Below, in pieces: positions 47,308-56,720 of a stretch of DNA of 64,000 bases (position 1 is the first letter of the stretch; every line of letters begins with the position of its first letter). Origin of the DNA: Rhodanobacter sp. ANJX3. Its GTDB lineage: Bacteria > Pseudomonadota > Gammaproteobacteria > Xanthomonadales > Rhodanobacteraceae. The stretch is from assembly GCF_014200755.1 (NCBI RefSeq), contig NZ_JACHCM010000002.1:186001-250000 (forward strand), read 5' to 3'. The notes under the pieces are model-generated. The model had not been told where the DNA came from and ran no database searches. It worked only from the letters and a program-made list of their open reading frames with translations. A program made the translations under genes and the position numbers.

Positions 47308-48299
47308 GCGTCATCGTCCTCAAGCCCGGGCTTCTGAGCACGCTGCAGGACGCCGGTCGCCCGGGCCATGCGGCGCTTGGCGTGGGACGCGCAGGCGCGA
47401 TGGATGGGCCGGCCTTGCAGCTGGCCAACGCGCTGGTCGGCAATGTCGACAACGAGGCGGCGATCGAATGCACCTTGCTCGGACCCACATTGAAATTTAT
47501 CGAAGCGACCGTGATCGCGCTGACCGGCGCTACGATAGAGGCGTCGGTCGACGGTCGACCGATCCCGATGTGGACGCGCTGCCAGCTGCCCGCCGGAAGC
47601 GTGCTGCAGCTCGGCGGCATGTCGGTGGGTTGCCGCAGCTATCTAGCCGTGGGCGGCGGTTTCGACGTGGCGAAGGTGCTGGGCAGCCGCAGTACCGATC
47701 TGCATGCCAGGCTGGGCTACGCCAACGGCCGGGCGCTGCGCGCGGGTGACGCACTGCCGACGGGAGCGTGCACATCGCAAGCATCCATGCACCACAACGA
47801 TGAACTGACATCGCTGCCCTGGAGCATCGACCCGCATCCGTGGTTCGACTTCGCTTTCCGGCCGCTGGCGCTATTGGCGGGCAAACACTCGGCGCTTTTG
47901 GACAAAAGATCGCAGCAAATTTTGCATGATGGAAAGTTCGTTCTGAGCAAGGACAGCAACCGAACCGCCGGACGTCTGGACGGCCATACGCTGAGCCTGC
48001 GCCAGCCGCTGGAACTGATCTCCGAAGCCACCCTTCCCGGCACGCTGCAGCTGCCGCCGTCCGGCCAGCCGATCGCACTGCTGGCCGAAGCGCCGGTGAC
48101 CGGCGGCTACCCACGCATCGGCCAGATCGCCGTGGTGGATCTACCGCGACTGGCACAGCGTCGTCCCGGTGATGCCGTATGCTTTCGTCCGAGCACGCTC
48201 GACGACGCTGTCCGACGATTGCACGAACGTGAGCAGCGGCTGGGGAAGTTGATCCAGACGATCCAGCGCAGGCTCCGGCTGGATCGGACGGCACACTAA
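47304..48299 (+). CDS. pxpC: 5-oxoprolinase subunit PxpC (KipA-like)
   Basis: 331 residues, partner of PxpB. The N-terminal block [17 protein letters not shown] and [22 protein letters not shown], and [10 protein letters not shown] further on, are typical. NRTAGRLDG and [18 protein letters not shown] are C-terminal blocks. Cytoplasmic. ATGA overlap with pxpB. Confidence 0.94.
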   Translation: MSVIVLKPGLLSTLQDAGRPGHAALGVGRAGAMDGPALQLANALVGNVDNEAAIECTLLGPTLKFIEATVIALTGATIEASVDGRPIPMWTRCQLPAGSVLQLGGMSVGCRSYLAVGGGFDVAKVLGSRSTDLHARLGYANGRALRAGDALPTGACTSQASMHHNDELTSLPWSIDPHPWFDFAFRPLALLAGKHSALLDKRSQQILHDGKFVLSKDSNRTAGRLDGHTLSLRQPLELISEATLPGTLQLPPSGQPIALLAEAPVTGGYPRIGQIAVVDLPRLAQRRPGDAVCFRPSTLDDAVRRLHEREQRLGKLIQTIQRRLRLDRTAH

Positions 48300-48340
48300 G
48301 CGAACGAGATGGAGTGGGATGGGATGAGAGGGGATACGCG

Positions 48341-49105
48341 ATGAAACGCATCGACCTGAACTGCGACCTCGGCGAGTCCTTCGGCGCCTGGCGCATGGGC
48401 GCCGACGATGCGGTACTGGCACTGATCAGCTCCGCCAGCATCGCCTGCGGTTTCCATGCCGGCGACCCCACGATCATGCAGTACACCGTCAAACAGGCCA
48501 TGGCACACGGCGTGGCGATCGGCGCGCACGTATCCCTGCCGGATCTACAGGGTTTCGGCCGGCGCGAAATGCGCGTGACACCGGCCGAAGTACAAGCCAT
48601 GACGCTGTACCAGATCGGCGCCCTGCACGCCTTCGCCGTCGCGGCCGGCACACGGCTGGCGCACGTCAAACCGCACGGCGCGCTGTACAACATGGCCGCA
48701 CGCGACGCCGCGCTCGCCGACGCCATCGCCGACGCCGTTCATCGGTTCGATCCGCGGCTGCGCCTGTTTGGCCTGGCGAACTCCGCGCTGATCGCGTCGG
48801 CCGAAGCCATCGGTTTGCCGGTGGCGAGCGAGGCGTTCGTCGACCGGCGCTATCGCAACGATGGTTCGCTGCAGCCACGCGGCGAAACCGGTGCCGTCAT
48901 CGAGGACATCGACGACGCGACAACGCAGGCGATCGCTATCGCACAGCACGGCCATGTCATCGCCAACGATGGAAGCACCGTATCGCTGCACGCCGACACG
49001 CTATGCCTGCATGGCGACGGCGCGCACGCGCTGATGTTCGCCAGCCGGTTGCACGAAGCCTTGCTGACTGCTGGCTTGCAAATCAGCGCACCGGGCACGC
49101 AATGA
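48341..49105 (+). CDS. pxpA: 5-oxoprolinase subunit PxpA (LamB/YcsF family)
   Basis: A 254-residue LamB/YcsF-family barrel, catalytic partner of PxpBC. It starts MKRIDLNCDLGESFGAWRMG, and CGFHAGDPTIM, GAHVSLPD and VKPHGALYN hold the expected metal/active-site His and Asp residues. ATG at 48341 has GAGAGGGG upstream; the frame runs back to 48314 without support. Forty-one bases after pxpC. Confidence 0.95.
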   Translation: MKRIDLNCDLGESFGAWRMGADDAVLALISSASIACGFHAGDPTIMQYTVKQAMAHGVAIGAHVSLPDLQGFGRREMRVTPAEVQAMTLYQIGALHAFAVAAGTRLAHVKPHGALYNMAARDAALADAIADAVHRFDPRLRLFGLANSALIASAEAIGLPVASEAFVDRRYRNDGSLQPRGETGAVIEDIDDATTQAIAIAQHGHVIANDGSTVSLHADTLCLHGDGAHALMFASRLHEALLTAGLQISAPGTQ

Positions 49106-49160
49106 TGCCGGTCGCGTCGACGTTGTTAGCGGAGGCCGCGGCCATTACCGAGACGAGCCG

Positions 49161-49856
49161 ATGAACTACTGGCCGTTGCTCGGCATCGCCGTGATCGTGA
49201 TCGGCTTCCTGTTGCGCTTCAATCCGGTGCCGGTTGTCGTGTGCGCCGCACTGACCAGTGGTCTGCTGGCCGGCATCGCCCCGCTGACGCTGCTCGCGCT
49301 GCTGGGCAAAAGCTTCGTCTCCAGCCGCCTGCTGCTGCTTTTTGTGCTGACCCTACCGGTGATCGGCCTGCTCGAGCGTGCCGGGTTACGCGAACACGCG
49401 CAGCGCTGGATCGGCCAGCTGCGCGGTCTGAGCCTGGCGCGACTGCTGATGAGCTACCTTCTCGTGCGCCAAGTGCTGGCGATGTTCGGCCTGACCGGCG
49501 TCGCCGGTGCACCGCAAACGGTGCGCCCACTGCTGGCCCCGATGAGCGAGGCGGCGGCGGAAAAAATCCTGCCGGCATTGACCGATGCCGATCGCGATGA
49601 AGTGCGCGCCATCGCGGCCGCCACCGACAACGTCGGCCGCTTCTTCGGCGAGGACGTGTTCATTGCGCTCGGCGGCGTGCTGCTGATTCAGGCGTTCTAT
49701 ACCCAGCACGGCATCGAGCTGTCGCCGTTGGCGATTGCTCTATGGGCCTTGCCGACCGCTGTGGCCGCCTTCGTCATTCAATCGGTGCGCGTCTGGCTTT
49801 ATCAACGGCAGCTGCAACGCCGGGCCGGCGACGTTCATGCACCAAGGAAAGGCTGA
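49161..49856 (+). CDS. DUF969 membrane protein (probable 5-oxoproline carrier, subunit 1)
   Basis: 231 residues with about five membrane helices, for example GIAVIVIGFLLRFNPVPVVV and LLLLFVLTLPVIGLLERAG. The conserved VIGLLERAGLREHAQ and AMFGLTGVAGAPQTVRPLL blocks mark DUF969. It lies 55 bases after pxpA and two before DUF979. DUF969 and DUF979 recur as a pair beside pcp and pxp genes, so a joint role as a 5-oxoproline permease is the accepted guess, from context only. Confidence 0.85.
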   Translation: MNYWPLLGIAVIVIGFLLRFNPVPVVVCAALTSGLLAGIAPLTLLALLGKSFVSSRLLLLFVLTLPVIGLLERAGLREHAQRWIGQLRGLSLARLLMSYLLVRQVLAMFGLTGVAGAPQTVRPLLAPMSEAAAEKILPALTDADRDEVRAIAAATDNVGRFFGEDVFIALGGVLLIQAFYTQHGIELSPLAIALWALPTAVAAFVIQSVRVWLYQRQLQRRAGDVHAPRKG

Positions 49857-49858
49857 GC

Positions 49859-50827
49859 ATGCTGCGGGTTGAATACGCTTATTGGCTGATCGCCGCTTTT
49901 TTGCTCTATGCAGGGCTACGCCATCTGCGCGAGCGCCAGGGCTGGCGCGCGGCATTCTGGCTACTGCTGGGCCTGCTTTTCGCCAGTGGCGACGAGGTGC
50001 TGGCACAGCAGGCAGCAGGGAACGAACTGCCCTCGCAACTGGCCGGTGGTGGCGTGATTCTGCTCGCACTGCTGGCACCGCGGTTGCGGCGTGTGCCGCA
50101 CGCGCAGGATGTAGGCAGCAAGACGCGCCGGCAATCGGCGCTGCGACTTGGTCACCGATTATTCGTACCTGCGCTGCTTATTCCACTGGTGACCTTGCTG
50201 ATCGCGCTGCTCGGCCCACATCTGTCGATCATGGGCTACGCCGTATTCGCCAAGCCGCAGCTGACCCTGACCGGCCTGGCGCTCGCCTGTGTTGTCGCAC
50301 TGTTCGCTGCCTCGCGCGTCACCCGCGCACCGATGCAAGACGGGTTCTTCGAAGGCAGACGCCTGCTCGATGCGATCGGCTGGGCTACCGTTTTGCCGCT
50401 GCTACTCGCTGCACTGGGCCAAGTGTTTACCGAGAGTGGCGTCGGCAACGCGATTTCCGGGCTCACCAGCGCTTGGCTGCCTACCGGTAGCGCGCTCGCC
50501 TGCCTGCTGGGGTTCGCGCTGGGCATGGTGATCTTCACCGTGATCATGGGCAACGCCTTCGCCGCCTTTCCAGTGATGATGGCCGGCATCGGCCTGCCGC
50601 TGTTGATCCAGCAGCATCACGCGAATCCGGCGATTCTCGGCTCGATGGGCATGCTGTGCGGCTATTGCGGCACACTGATGACGCCGATGGCTGCCGACTT
50701 CAATCTGGTGCCGGCCGCCCTGCTGGAACTGCGCAGCCCGTACGGCGTGATTCGTGCCCAGCTCGGCAGCGCGCTGGCGATTCTTGCCGCCAACGTCATG
50801 CTGATGTATCTGTTGGTGTTCCGCTGA
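49859..50827 (+). CDS. DUF979 membrane protein (probable 5-oxoproline carrier, subunit 2)
   Basis: A 322-residue multi-helix inner-membrane protein of the DUF979 family. VGNAISGLTSAWLP, GMVIFTVIMGNAFAAFPVMM and GSMGMLCGYCGTLMTPMAADFN are its conserved blocks, and a putative substrate site would lie among the last two. ATG at 49859 is preceded by AAGGAAAGG. Two bases from DUF969 and 14 from pcp. Confidence 0.87.
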   Translation: MLRVEYAYWLIAAFLLYAGLRHLRERQGWRAAFWLLLGLLFASGDEVLAQQAAGNELPSQLAGGGVILLALLAPRLRRVPHAQDVGSKTRRQSALRLGHRLFVPALLIPLVTLLIALLGPHLSIMGYAVFAKPQLTLTGLALACVVALFAASRVTRAPMQDGFFEGRRLLDAIGWATVLPLLLAALGQVFTESGVGNAISGLTSAWLPTGSALACLLGFALGMVIFTVIMGNAFAAFPVMMAGIGLPLLIQQHHANPAILGSMGMLCGYCGTLMTPMAADFNLVPAALLELRSPYGVIRAQLGSALAILAANVMLMYLLVFR

Positions 50828-50841
50828 TTCGATCACCGACC

Positions 50842-51510
50842 ATGCCAAAGACCTCCCACCAGGATCTGCCACGCATTCTGCTGACCGGCTTCGATCCGTT
50901 TGGCGGCGAAAGCATCAACCCGTCATGGGAGGCGGTGCGCACGTTGGACGGAAAGCGCATCGGCGGACATCGCATCGTGGCCCGTCAGCTACCGACCGAA
51001 TTCGCCGGCTCGCTGCGCGTCTTAAAGGCGGCCGTCCGCGAGATCGCCCCGATTATTTTGCTCGGTGTGGGCCAAGCGGGCGGTCGTACTCAGCTATCGA
51101 TCGAACGCGTCGCCATCAACGTGCAGGACGCGCGCATCGCCGACAACGCCGGCGCACAGCCGGTCGACGAGCCGGTGATTGCCGATGGTCCGGCGGCATA
51201 CTTCAGCACCCTACCGATCAAAGCCATGCTTGCTGCGCTCCACGCGAAGGGACTGCCGGCCGAGATATCGCAAACGGCGGGAACCTACGTCTGCAACCAT
51301 ATCGCTTACGCCATGCTGCATCTAGCTTCTAAAAAGCGCGGCGTGCGGGCGGGCTTCATGCATATTCCCTACCTACCGGAGCAGGCTGCACGCTTGCGCG
51401 GCGCCGCCAGCATGGCGCAGGCTGATGTCGTGCAGGGACTTGAGATTGCGCTGCGCACCGCCATTGTCACCAGCGTTGATCGCAAGCTTTCTGCCGGTGC
51501 AATAGATTGA
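50842..51510 (+). CDS. pcp: pyroglutamyl peptidase I
   Basis: A 222-residue cysteine peptidase (family C15) that removes N-terminal pyroglutamate from peptides. The catalytic triad is Glu89 (SIERVAIN), Cys151 (AGTYVCNH) and His174 (GFMHIPYLPEQ). The start block ILLTGFDPFGGESINPSW is intact. It is the last gene of the operon, and the free 5-oxoproline it releases would feed PxpABC. Confidence 0.95.
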   Translation: MPKTSHQDLPRILLTGFDPFGGESINPSWEAVRTLDGKRIGGHRIVARQLPTEFAGSLRVLKAAVREIAPIILLGVGQAGGRTQLSIERVAINVQDARIADNAGAQPVDEPVIADGPAAYFSTLPIKAMLAALHAKGLPAEISQTAGTYVCNHIAYAMLHLASKKRGVRAGFMHIPYLPEQAARLRGAASMAQADVVQGLEIALRTAIVTSVDRKLSAGAID

Positions 51511-51558
51511 TACAGCGCTAAGCACGCCCAGCCTCGCCTCATTGAACGACTCAAAAGC

Positions 51559-51590
51559 AAAAGGTCCGCAGATTGCTCCGCGGACCTTTT
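51559..51590. terminator. bidirectional terminator
   Basis: AAAAGGTCCGC pairs with GCGGACCTTTT as an 11-bp stem around a 10-base loop, with T runs built into both directions. It sits between the convergent pcp (+) and lipoprotein (-) genes. Confidence 0.85.
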
Positions 51591-51614
51591 GACTAGACGG
51601 TAGAAATTGCCTGA

Positions 51615-52100
51615 TCAGTAACCGTTACCCGCACCGGTATGGTCCTGCGGCGGTGGAGCGGAGTCCTCAATCGGTGCTTTCTCGTGGTGATCTTCCAGAG
51701 CGCGCGCCTTTGTATCGACCGGGTTGATTTCGACTAACTGATCCTTGTCCTGGTAATACACGCGAAACCCGTAATCGAGCTGCAGGCGAGCCATGTACTG
51801 CAAGTGAATTTTACGGATTTTCGAATCGTCGCTGGCCGTCAGCAGCACCGTCTTGGGCAATTTGCCCTGATCTTTCAGATAGGCGAAATGGCTACCTGTG
51901 TCGATTGCCGACAAAACGGCGCCATCGACAAGAAATTGCCCTTCCTTGTAAGCCTGGATGGTGGTGTCAAACTGACCTTTCACCGTATAGGAAGGAACCT
52001 GCTTCGTCCCACCAAACATATGGCAACCGGAAAGCAGCACAACGCTGCCCAGCATGATCGCGGCCGTGGCGCGCTTCAGCAGTGTGGAAAAACGGATCAT
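51615..52100 (-). CDS. putative lipoprotein
   Basis: 161 residues with signal peptide ending LLSGC (Cys26). The mature part has YTVKGQFDTTIQAYKEGQF, an internal LQYMARLQLDYGFRVYYQD block and an acidic Pro/His C-terminal tail (HHEKAPIEDSAPPPQDH). Family not recognised. GGGAG precedes ATG at 52100. Probably outer- or inner-membrane anchored; no operon partner. Confidence 0.7.
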   Translation of the reverse strand: MIRFSTLLKRATAAIMLGSVVLLSGCHMFGGTKQVPSYTVKGQFDTTIQAYKEGQFLVDGAVLSAIDTGSHFAYLKDQGKLPKTVLLTASDDSKIRKIHLQYMARLQLDYGFRVYYQDKDQLVEINPVDTKARALEDHHEKAPIEDSAPPPQDHTGAGNGY

Positions 52101-52207
52101 GCAAGTCTCCCGTGCGGTGGATCGATTCAATCGGTTGGAGTGTAGCGCCCGGCTGCGGCAATGGCAGCGGCCTTTACAAAGGCCGTTCAGGCGCAGGAAG
52201 CGATGGC

Positions 52208-52774
52208 TCAGGTGCGCGGCAGCGTAACGCCCTGCTGGCCCTGATATTTGCCGCCGCGATCCTTGTAACTGGTTTCGCATTCCTCGTCGGATTCGAGGAA
52301 CAGCATCTGAGCTACGCCTTCGTTGGCATAGATGCGTGCCGGCAGTGGCGTGGTGTTGGAAAATTCCAGCGTCACGTGACCTTCCCACTCCGGCTCCAGC
52401 GGCGTCACGTTGACGATGATGCCGCAGCGTGCATAGGTGCTTTTGCCGAGGCAAATGGTCAATACCTTGCGCGGAATGCGGAAGTACTCGACCGTCCGCG
52501 CCAGGGCGAACGAATTGGGCGGGATAATACAGACATCCGCCGTCACGTCGACGAAGCTGCCCGCATCGAAATGCTTGGGGTCGACGATGGTCGAGTTGAT
52601 ATTGGTGAATATCTTGAATTCGTTGGCGCAGCGCACGTCGTAGCCGTAGCTGGAGGTGCCGTAGGAGACCAGCTTCTGGCCGTCCCGCAGCTTGACCTGG
52701 CCGGGCTCGAACGGCTCGATCATGCCGTGCTGCTCCGCCATGCGGCGAATCCACTTGTCAGGTTTGATGCTCAC
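52208..52774 (-). CDS. dcd: dCTP deaminase
   Basis: A 188-residue enzyme that makes dUTP from dCTP. The start is GTG at 52774, preceded by GGAG, giving [22 protein letters not shown], the usual N terminus. Catalytic Glu is in [16 protein letters not shown] and the substrate-binding loop is KSTYARCG. It ends [15 protein letters not shown]. Length is exactly the family's common length; the longer upstream frame is rejected. Confidence 0.96.
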   Translation of the reverse strand: MSIKPDKWIRRMAEQHGMIEPFEPGQVKLRDGQKLVSYGTSSYGYDVRCANEFKIFTNINSTIVDPKHFDAGSFVDVTADVCIIPPNSFALARTVEYFRIPRKVLTICLGKSTYARCGIIVNVTPLEPEWEGHVTLEFSNTTPLPARIYANEGVAQMLFLESDEECETSYKDRGGKYQGQQGVTLPRT

Positions 52775-52870
52775 GCGATCTCCAGTCTCAAAGCGGGCTG
52801 CGGCTGGGCACGAACCCGGCCAAAGGTGCCCAAAATACCACGGCACGGGCCGCGCAATGCGCCTTGGGCA

Positions 52871-53410
52871 TCACCCACTGGACAGTTCCGTGGCAAGCGC
52901 GGCCAGGACGCCACGCAATTCGGCGCAGCGCGCCGGGTTGTCCAGGATCGCCCCGACCTCACAGCCTGCGCCCGACAACGGCACCGTCATACAGGCTGAC
53001 TCCAGCAACTGCGCAGACATCGTGCGCAGGATCTCGCGCAAGGCGACCTGCGCATGAAACGAACCACGGCCAGAGGTATTCAGCAGTGCCACCGGTCTGC
53101 CCGGAAACTCCAGGCTGCCAACCAGCCAGTCGAGCAGGTTCTTGAACGCACCCGGCACGCCATGGGCGTATTCGGGACAGGCAATCAGCAGCGCATCGCT
53201 GCGACCCACCGCACTGCGCAACGCCTGTACCGTGGCCGGCAACGGCTCGACGTCGTCATCCGGACAGAACAGCGGCAAGCGGCCAAGACCGGTATACAAC
53301 TCGAGTTCGAGCGTGTCCGGCGCCAGTTGCTGCGCTGCCTGCAGTACCGCCGTATTCGTCGAGATCCGGCGCAGGCTGCCCGACAGGCACAGCACGCGTT
53401 GCCGCATCAT
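52871..53410 (-). CDS. NADPH-dependent FMN reductase-like flavoprotein
   Basis: A 179-residue flavodoxin-like protein. LCLSGSLRRISTN is the FMN phosphate loop, CPEYAHGVPGAFKNLLDW the flavin/dimer motif, and LLNTSGRG another flavin contact. Such enzymes reduce azo dyes, chromate or flavin; substrate unknown. Its ATG overlaps the apbC stop by four bases. Confidence 0.87.
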   Translation of the reverse strand: MMRQRVLCLSGSLRRISTNTAVLQAAQQLAPDTLELELYTGLGRLPLFCPDDDVEPLPATVQALRSAVGRSDALLIACPEYAHGVPGAFKNLLDWLVGSLEFPGRPVALLNTSGRGSFHAQVALREILRTMSAQLLESACMTVPLSGAGCEVGAILDNPARCAELRGVLAALATELSSG

Positions 53411-54501
53411 GCGGCAGGCGCGCCCTGCACCACGATTTTGCCCAGCCCCAGCGACTTGTTGCGCGGCTGACGCGACAGGCGCCCGGCGGCATTGCGGGCG
53501 ATTTCACGATAGCGGGCGGCCAGATCGGAATCCGGTATGGCCACGACCGTCGGCGTACCGCCATCGGCCTGCTCGCGGATGCGGATATCCAGCGGCAGCG
53601 AACCCAGATACGGCACGCCGTATTGCTCGGCCATGCGCGCACCGCCGCCTTCGCCAAAAATATGTTCCTCGTGGCCGCAGTTCGAGCACACGTGCGTCGC
53701 CATATTTTCCACGACGCCCAGCACCGGCACCTCGACCTTCTCGAACATCTTCAACGCCTTGCGCGCGTCCAAAAGCGCGATGTCCTGCGGCGTGGTGACG
53801 ATCACCGCGCCGGCCACCGGCACCTTCTGCGAGAGGGTCAGCTGGATATCGCCGGTGCCTGGTGGAAGGTCGACGATCAGATAATCCAGTTGCTCCCAGC
53901 GCGTATCGGTCAGCAGCTGCATCATCGCCTGGGTCACCATCGGGCCACGCCAGATCATCGGCGTGTCTTCCTCGACCAGGAAGCCGATCGACATCACCGA
54001 CAGGCCATGCGCCTGCATCGGGATGATGACTTTGCCATCGGGCGATTCGGGTTTGCCGCTGACGCCGAGCATGCGCGGCTGGCTCGGACCGTAGATATCC
54101 GCATCCAGCACGCCCACCTTGGCCCCCTCCGCCTGCAGCGCCAACGCCAGATTGGCCGAGACGGTGGATTTGCCCACGCCGCCCTTGCCCGAGGCGACCA
54201 CGATGATGTTCTTCACGTTGGGCAGCGGCGCCAGCGTGCCCTGTACTTTGTGGACATGGACGCGACTGGTCATCGACACCGCCGCCGACTCGATGGTCGG
54301 CTCGGCTTCGAGCGCCTGTTGGACGCGTTTGGTCAGCTCGTCAACGGCACCGATAGCGGGATAACCCAACTGAATATCGACGGAAACGCGGCCGCCATCG
54401 ACGCCGATAGCGCGTACGGCGTCGACCAAGGGAGCGCCCGTGTGCGGATCTGTTTGCTCGGCGAGAACGCGGCGAACCAGGGCTTCGATAGAGACATTCA
54501 T
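53407..54501 (-). CDS. apbC: iron-sulfur cluster carrier protein ApbC/Mrp
   Basis: 364 residues. The N-terminal DUF59 (MIP18-like) domain (about 1-85) precedes a P-loop ATPase domain with VVASGKGGVGKST (about residues 102-114) and LDADIYGPSQPRML. The CxxC motif HVCSNCGHEE ligates a cluster. It transfers [Fe-S] clusters to apo-proteins. It starts the two-gene unit with the flavin reductase. Confidence 0.94.
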   Translation of the reverse strand: MNVSIEALVRRVLAEQTDPHTGAPLVDAVRAIGVDGGRVSVDIQLGYPAIGAVDELTKRVQQALEAEPTIESAAVSMTSRVHVHKVQGTLAPLPNVKNIIVVASGKGGVGKSTVSANLALALQAEGAKVGVLDADIYGPSQPRMLGVSGKPESPDGKVIIPMQAHGLSVMSIGFLVEEDTPMIWRGPMVTQAMMQLLTDTRWEQLDYLIVDLPPGTGDIQLTLSQKVPVAGAVIVTTPQDIALLDARKALKMFEKVEVPVLGVVENMATHVCSNCGHEEHIFGEGGGARMAEQYGVPYLGSLPLDIRIREQADGGTPTVVAIPDSDLAARYREIARNAAGRLSRQPRNKSLGLGKIVVQGAPAA

Positions 54502-54660
54502 TCGTTATAAGCAATCGGAAAGAGTCAGCTGCGCATTATGCCAGTCGGCGCCATACAGGCCGGCCATATGTGAAAAATCAGTCTTTGCGCAGTGCAACTT
54601 GACCGCTTCCCGACGGCTGGTCACTCTGCATCCATACGCTTTCGTACGGGAGGAAATACC

Positions 54661-55131
54661 ATGAAGCAAGTGTTTCGCATCGCATTCGCCACCAGCCTGT
54701 TGCTGGCGGCCGCAACCGCCATGGCGGCCACCGACTCGCCAGTCGGAAAATGGAAGCAGATCGACGATGTCTCGGGCAAGCAGAAGTCGGTCATCGAGAT
54801 CACCGATAATGGAGGCACGCTCCAGGGCAAGGTTCTGCAGATCATGAACCTGTCCCCGGAAGAAATCGCCAAAGGCGGCGGCGAGCATCCCAAATGCGTG
54901 CTGTGCGAGGGCGCGCTCAAGGATCAGCCGGTCGAAGGCATGACGATCATGTCCGGCGTCAAGAAGGACGGCGACGTGTGGGATGGCGGCAAGATTCTCG
55001 ACCCGAAAACCGGCAAGGTCTATAAGGTCAAGCTCACGCTCGACAACGGCGGCCAGAAAATGGACGTGCGCGGCTACATCGGCTTCTCGCTGCTCGGCCG
55101 CTCGCAGACATGGTATCGCCTGTCGCAATAA
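54661..55131 (+). CDS. DUF2147 secreted protein
   Basis: 156 residues. Signal peptide about 1-22 (ATSLLLAAATAMA). The rest is a small beta-barrel lipocalin-like domain: VGKWKQIDD, GTLQGKVLQI, HPKCVLCEGALKDQPVEGM, GGKILDPKTGKVYKVKLTL and a conserved C-terminal GRSQTWYRL. These mark DUF2147. GGGAGGAAA precedes ATG. The single CVLC pair may form a disulfide or bind a ligand. Monocistronic with its own terminator. Confidence 0.88.
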   Translation: MKQVFRIAFATSLLLAAATAMAATDSPVGKWKQIDDVSGKQKSVIEITDNGGTLQGKVLQIMNLSPEEIAKGGGEHPKCVLCEGALKDQPVEGMTIMSGVKKDGDVWDGGKILDPKTGKVYKVKLTLDNGGQKMDVRGYIGFSLLGRSQTWYRLSQ

Positions 55132-55171
55132 TTCGCTGCCACAGCGCTGAAAAGGTCATCCACCCTGAAAG

Positions 55172-55207
55172 ACCCCATGTTTTTATCCGGCATGGGGTTT
55201 TTTTATG
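55172..55207 (+). terminator. rho-independent terminator after the DUF2147 gene
   Basis: ACCCCATG pairs with CATGGGGT around an 11-base loop, followed by seven T residues. It ends 30 bases before the convergent deoR-family stop. Confidence 0.9.
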
Positions 55208-55234
55208 GCTCCGCGTGCGCGATATCGCAGGGCT

Positions 55235-56029
55235 TCAACCGCTGACCGCATCCGCCCGATGCACCGTGACGCCGCTGGCGGTCAACGCCCCGCGCGTGGC
55301 GCGATCCACCGCGTGTTCGATCACCAGATGATGCACTTCGTCCATGCCGGCAACTTGATATGTCGCGGCCGATCCCAGCTTGTCCTGCGTCGCGACCACT
55401 ACCGTTTCGCCGCTGGCCTCGATCATGGCCCGCTTCAGCAGCGCCTCTTCGCTGTCGAAACTCCACAAGCCGTGCTCAGCGTCGATGGCGCAGGCGCCGG
55501 GAAAGCAGAGATCGGCGCGAATGCGGCGGATGTCCTTGATCGCCTGCGCCCCGATGGCAGCGCCGATACCAGCGTGTATGCGACCGCCGATCAGCAGTAT
55601 CTCGAAACCTTCGCGATCGATCAGGATGCGCGCCACGTCGGGTGCATTGGTGACCACGGTCAAGCCGAAATTTTCAGGTAGGGCCGCGGCGATGGCCGCA
55701 TTGGTCGAACCCGCATCGATCAGCAATACCTGATCCTGACGCACCAGCGTCACGGCCTTGCGCGCCAGCGCCATCTTCCGCTCGGCATGTTCTTGACGAC
55801 GCTGTTTCAACGGCGTCGATGCCGCGGAAAGCGGGAGCGCGCCACCGTAGACGCGCTTGCACAGTCCTTGCGCCGCCAGCTCGCGCAGATCGCGACGAAC
55901 CGCGTCCTCCGATACCCGAAACGTCTGCGCCAGTTCCACCGACACCACGCGACCATGACTGCGCAGCCGTTCGAGAATCCACTGCTGTCGTTCGCGCGGC
56001 AGCGCTTCGTCGGGCGTGGGCGTGGTCAT
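55235..56029 (-). CDS. DeoR-family transcriptional regulator
   Basis: A 264-residue repressor. The N-terminal HTH (about 12-65) has RQQWILERLRSHGRVVSVELAQ, SEDAVRRDLRELAAQG and RVYGGALP. The ligand domain (about 75-250) has the DeoR sugar-phosphate block LLIDAGSTNAAIA and LIGGRIHAG. It overlaps the HAD phosphatase gene (ATGA) and follows an MFS gene on the same strand. The three direct repeats before that MFS gene are its probable operator. The effector is probably a sugar phosphate. Confidence 0.92.
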   Translation of the reverse strand: MTTPTPDEALPRERQQWILERLRSHGRVVSVELAQTFRVSEDAVRRDLRELAAQGLCKRVYGGALPLSAASTPLKQRRQEHAERKMALARKAVTLVRQDQVLLIDAGSTNAAIAAALPENFGLTVVTNAPDVARILIDREGFEILLIGGRIHAGIGAAIGAQAIKDIRRIRADLCFPGACAIDAEHGLWSFDSEEALLKRAMIEASGETVVVATQDKLGSAATYQVAGMDEVHHLVIEHAVDRATRGALTASGVTVHRADAVSG

Positions 56030-56691
56030 GACGCGGTCGCCTCCGACAAGGGCGCCAGCAAGCCCATCGCGGCGAGCTCGCGGCGCAGGCCCGCCGCATC
56101 GCGGAACTGCAGCGCACGCATGCCGATCGCCTTCGCTGCATCGACGTGCCGCAGCGTATCGTCGATGTAGACCGCGCGCGCCGCGTCGATACCACCGCGC
56201 GCCAGCAGCAGCCGAAAGATGGCCGGATCCGGTTTGATCAAACCCTCGGTGCCGGAAACCACGATGTCTTCGAACCACTGCAGAAAGGCATAGCGCTGCC
56301 GCGCAATGACGAACGTGTCGTGCGACCAGTTGGTCAAGGCAAACACGCGCACGCCGCGCTGGCGCAGCGCATCGAGCACGGCCACGGTGTCGTGCAAGGC
56401 GCCGCCGAGCATTTCGTCCCAGCGCTCGCGGTAAGCGCGGATCAGCGACGCCTGCCGAGGGAATTTCGCCAATAAGAGCGCGATCGCCTCATCCCAGGAG
56501 CGACCGGCATCCTGCCGTTCGTTCCACTCGGGGCTGCATACCTCGGCGAGAAATCGTTCCATGGCCGTTTCATCGTCGAACAACTGGCGATAGAGATAGC
56601 GGGGATTCCAGTCGATCAGCACGCCACCGATATCGAAAATCACCGTATCGGGCGCAGGCTGCTCCGGTTCGTCGACCCATGCATCGTTCAC
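56026..56691 (-). CDS. HAD-superfamily phosphatase (YihX-like)
   Basis: A 221-residue HAD hydrolase with cap. Motif I VIFDIGGVLIDWNPRYLY, motif II ALTNWSHDTF, motif III KPDPAIFRLLLARG and motif IV VYIDDTLRHVDAA are all present. This resembles the YihX / alpha-glucose-1-phosphatase branch of HADs acting on sugar phosphates. GTG at 56691 has GGAG eight bases before it; a GTG nine bases earlier is possible. Between an MFS carrier and a DeoR regulator, it probably acts on the imported or exported sugar. Confidence 0.83.
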   Translation of the reverse strand: MNDAWVDEPEQPAPDTVIFDIGGVLIDWNPRYLYRQLFDDETAMERFLAEVCSPEWNERQDAGRSWDEAIALLLAKFPRQASLIRAYRERWDEMLGGALHDTVAVLDALRQRGVRVFALTNWSHDTFVIARQRYAFLQWFEDIVVSGTEGLIKPDPAIFRLLLARGGIDAARAVYIDDTLRHVDAAKAIGMRALQFRDAAGLRRELAAMGLLAPLSEATAS

Positions 56692-56720
56692 GGCATTCAC
56701 TCCATGCAAGAAAGAAGAAA

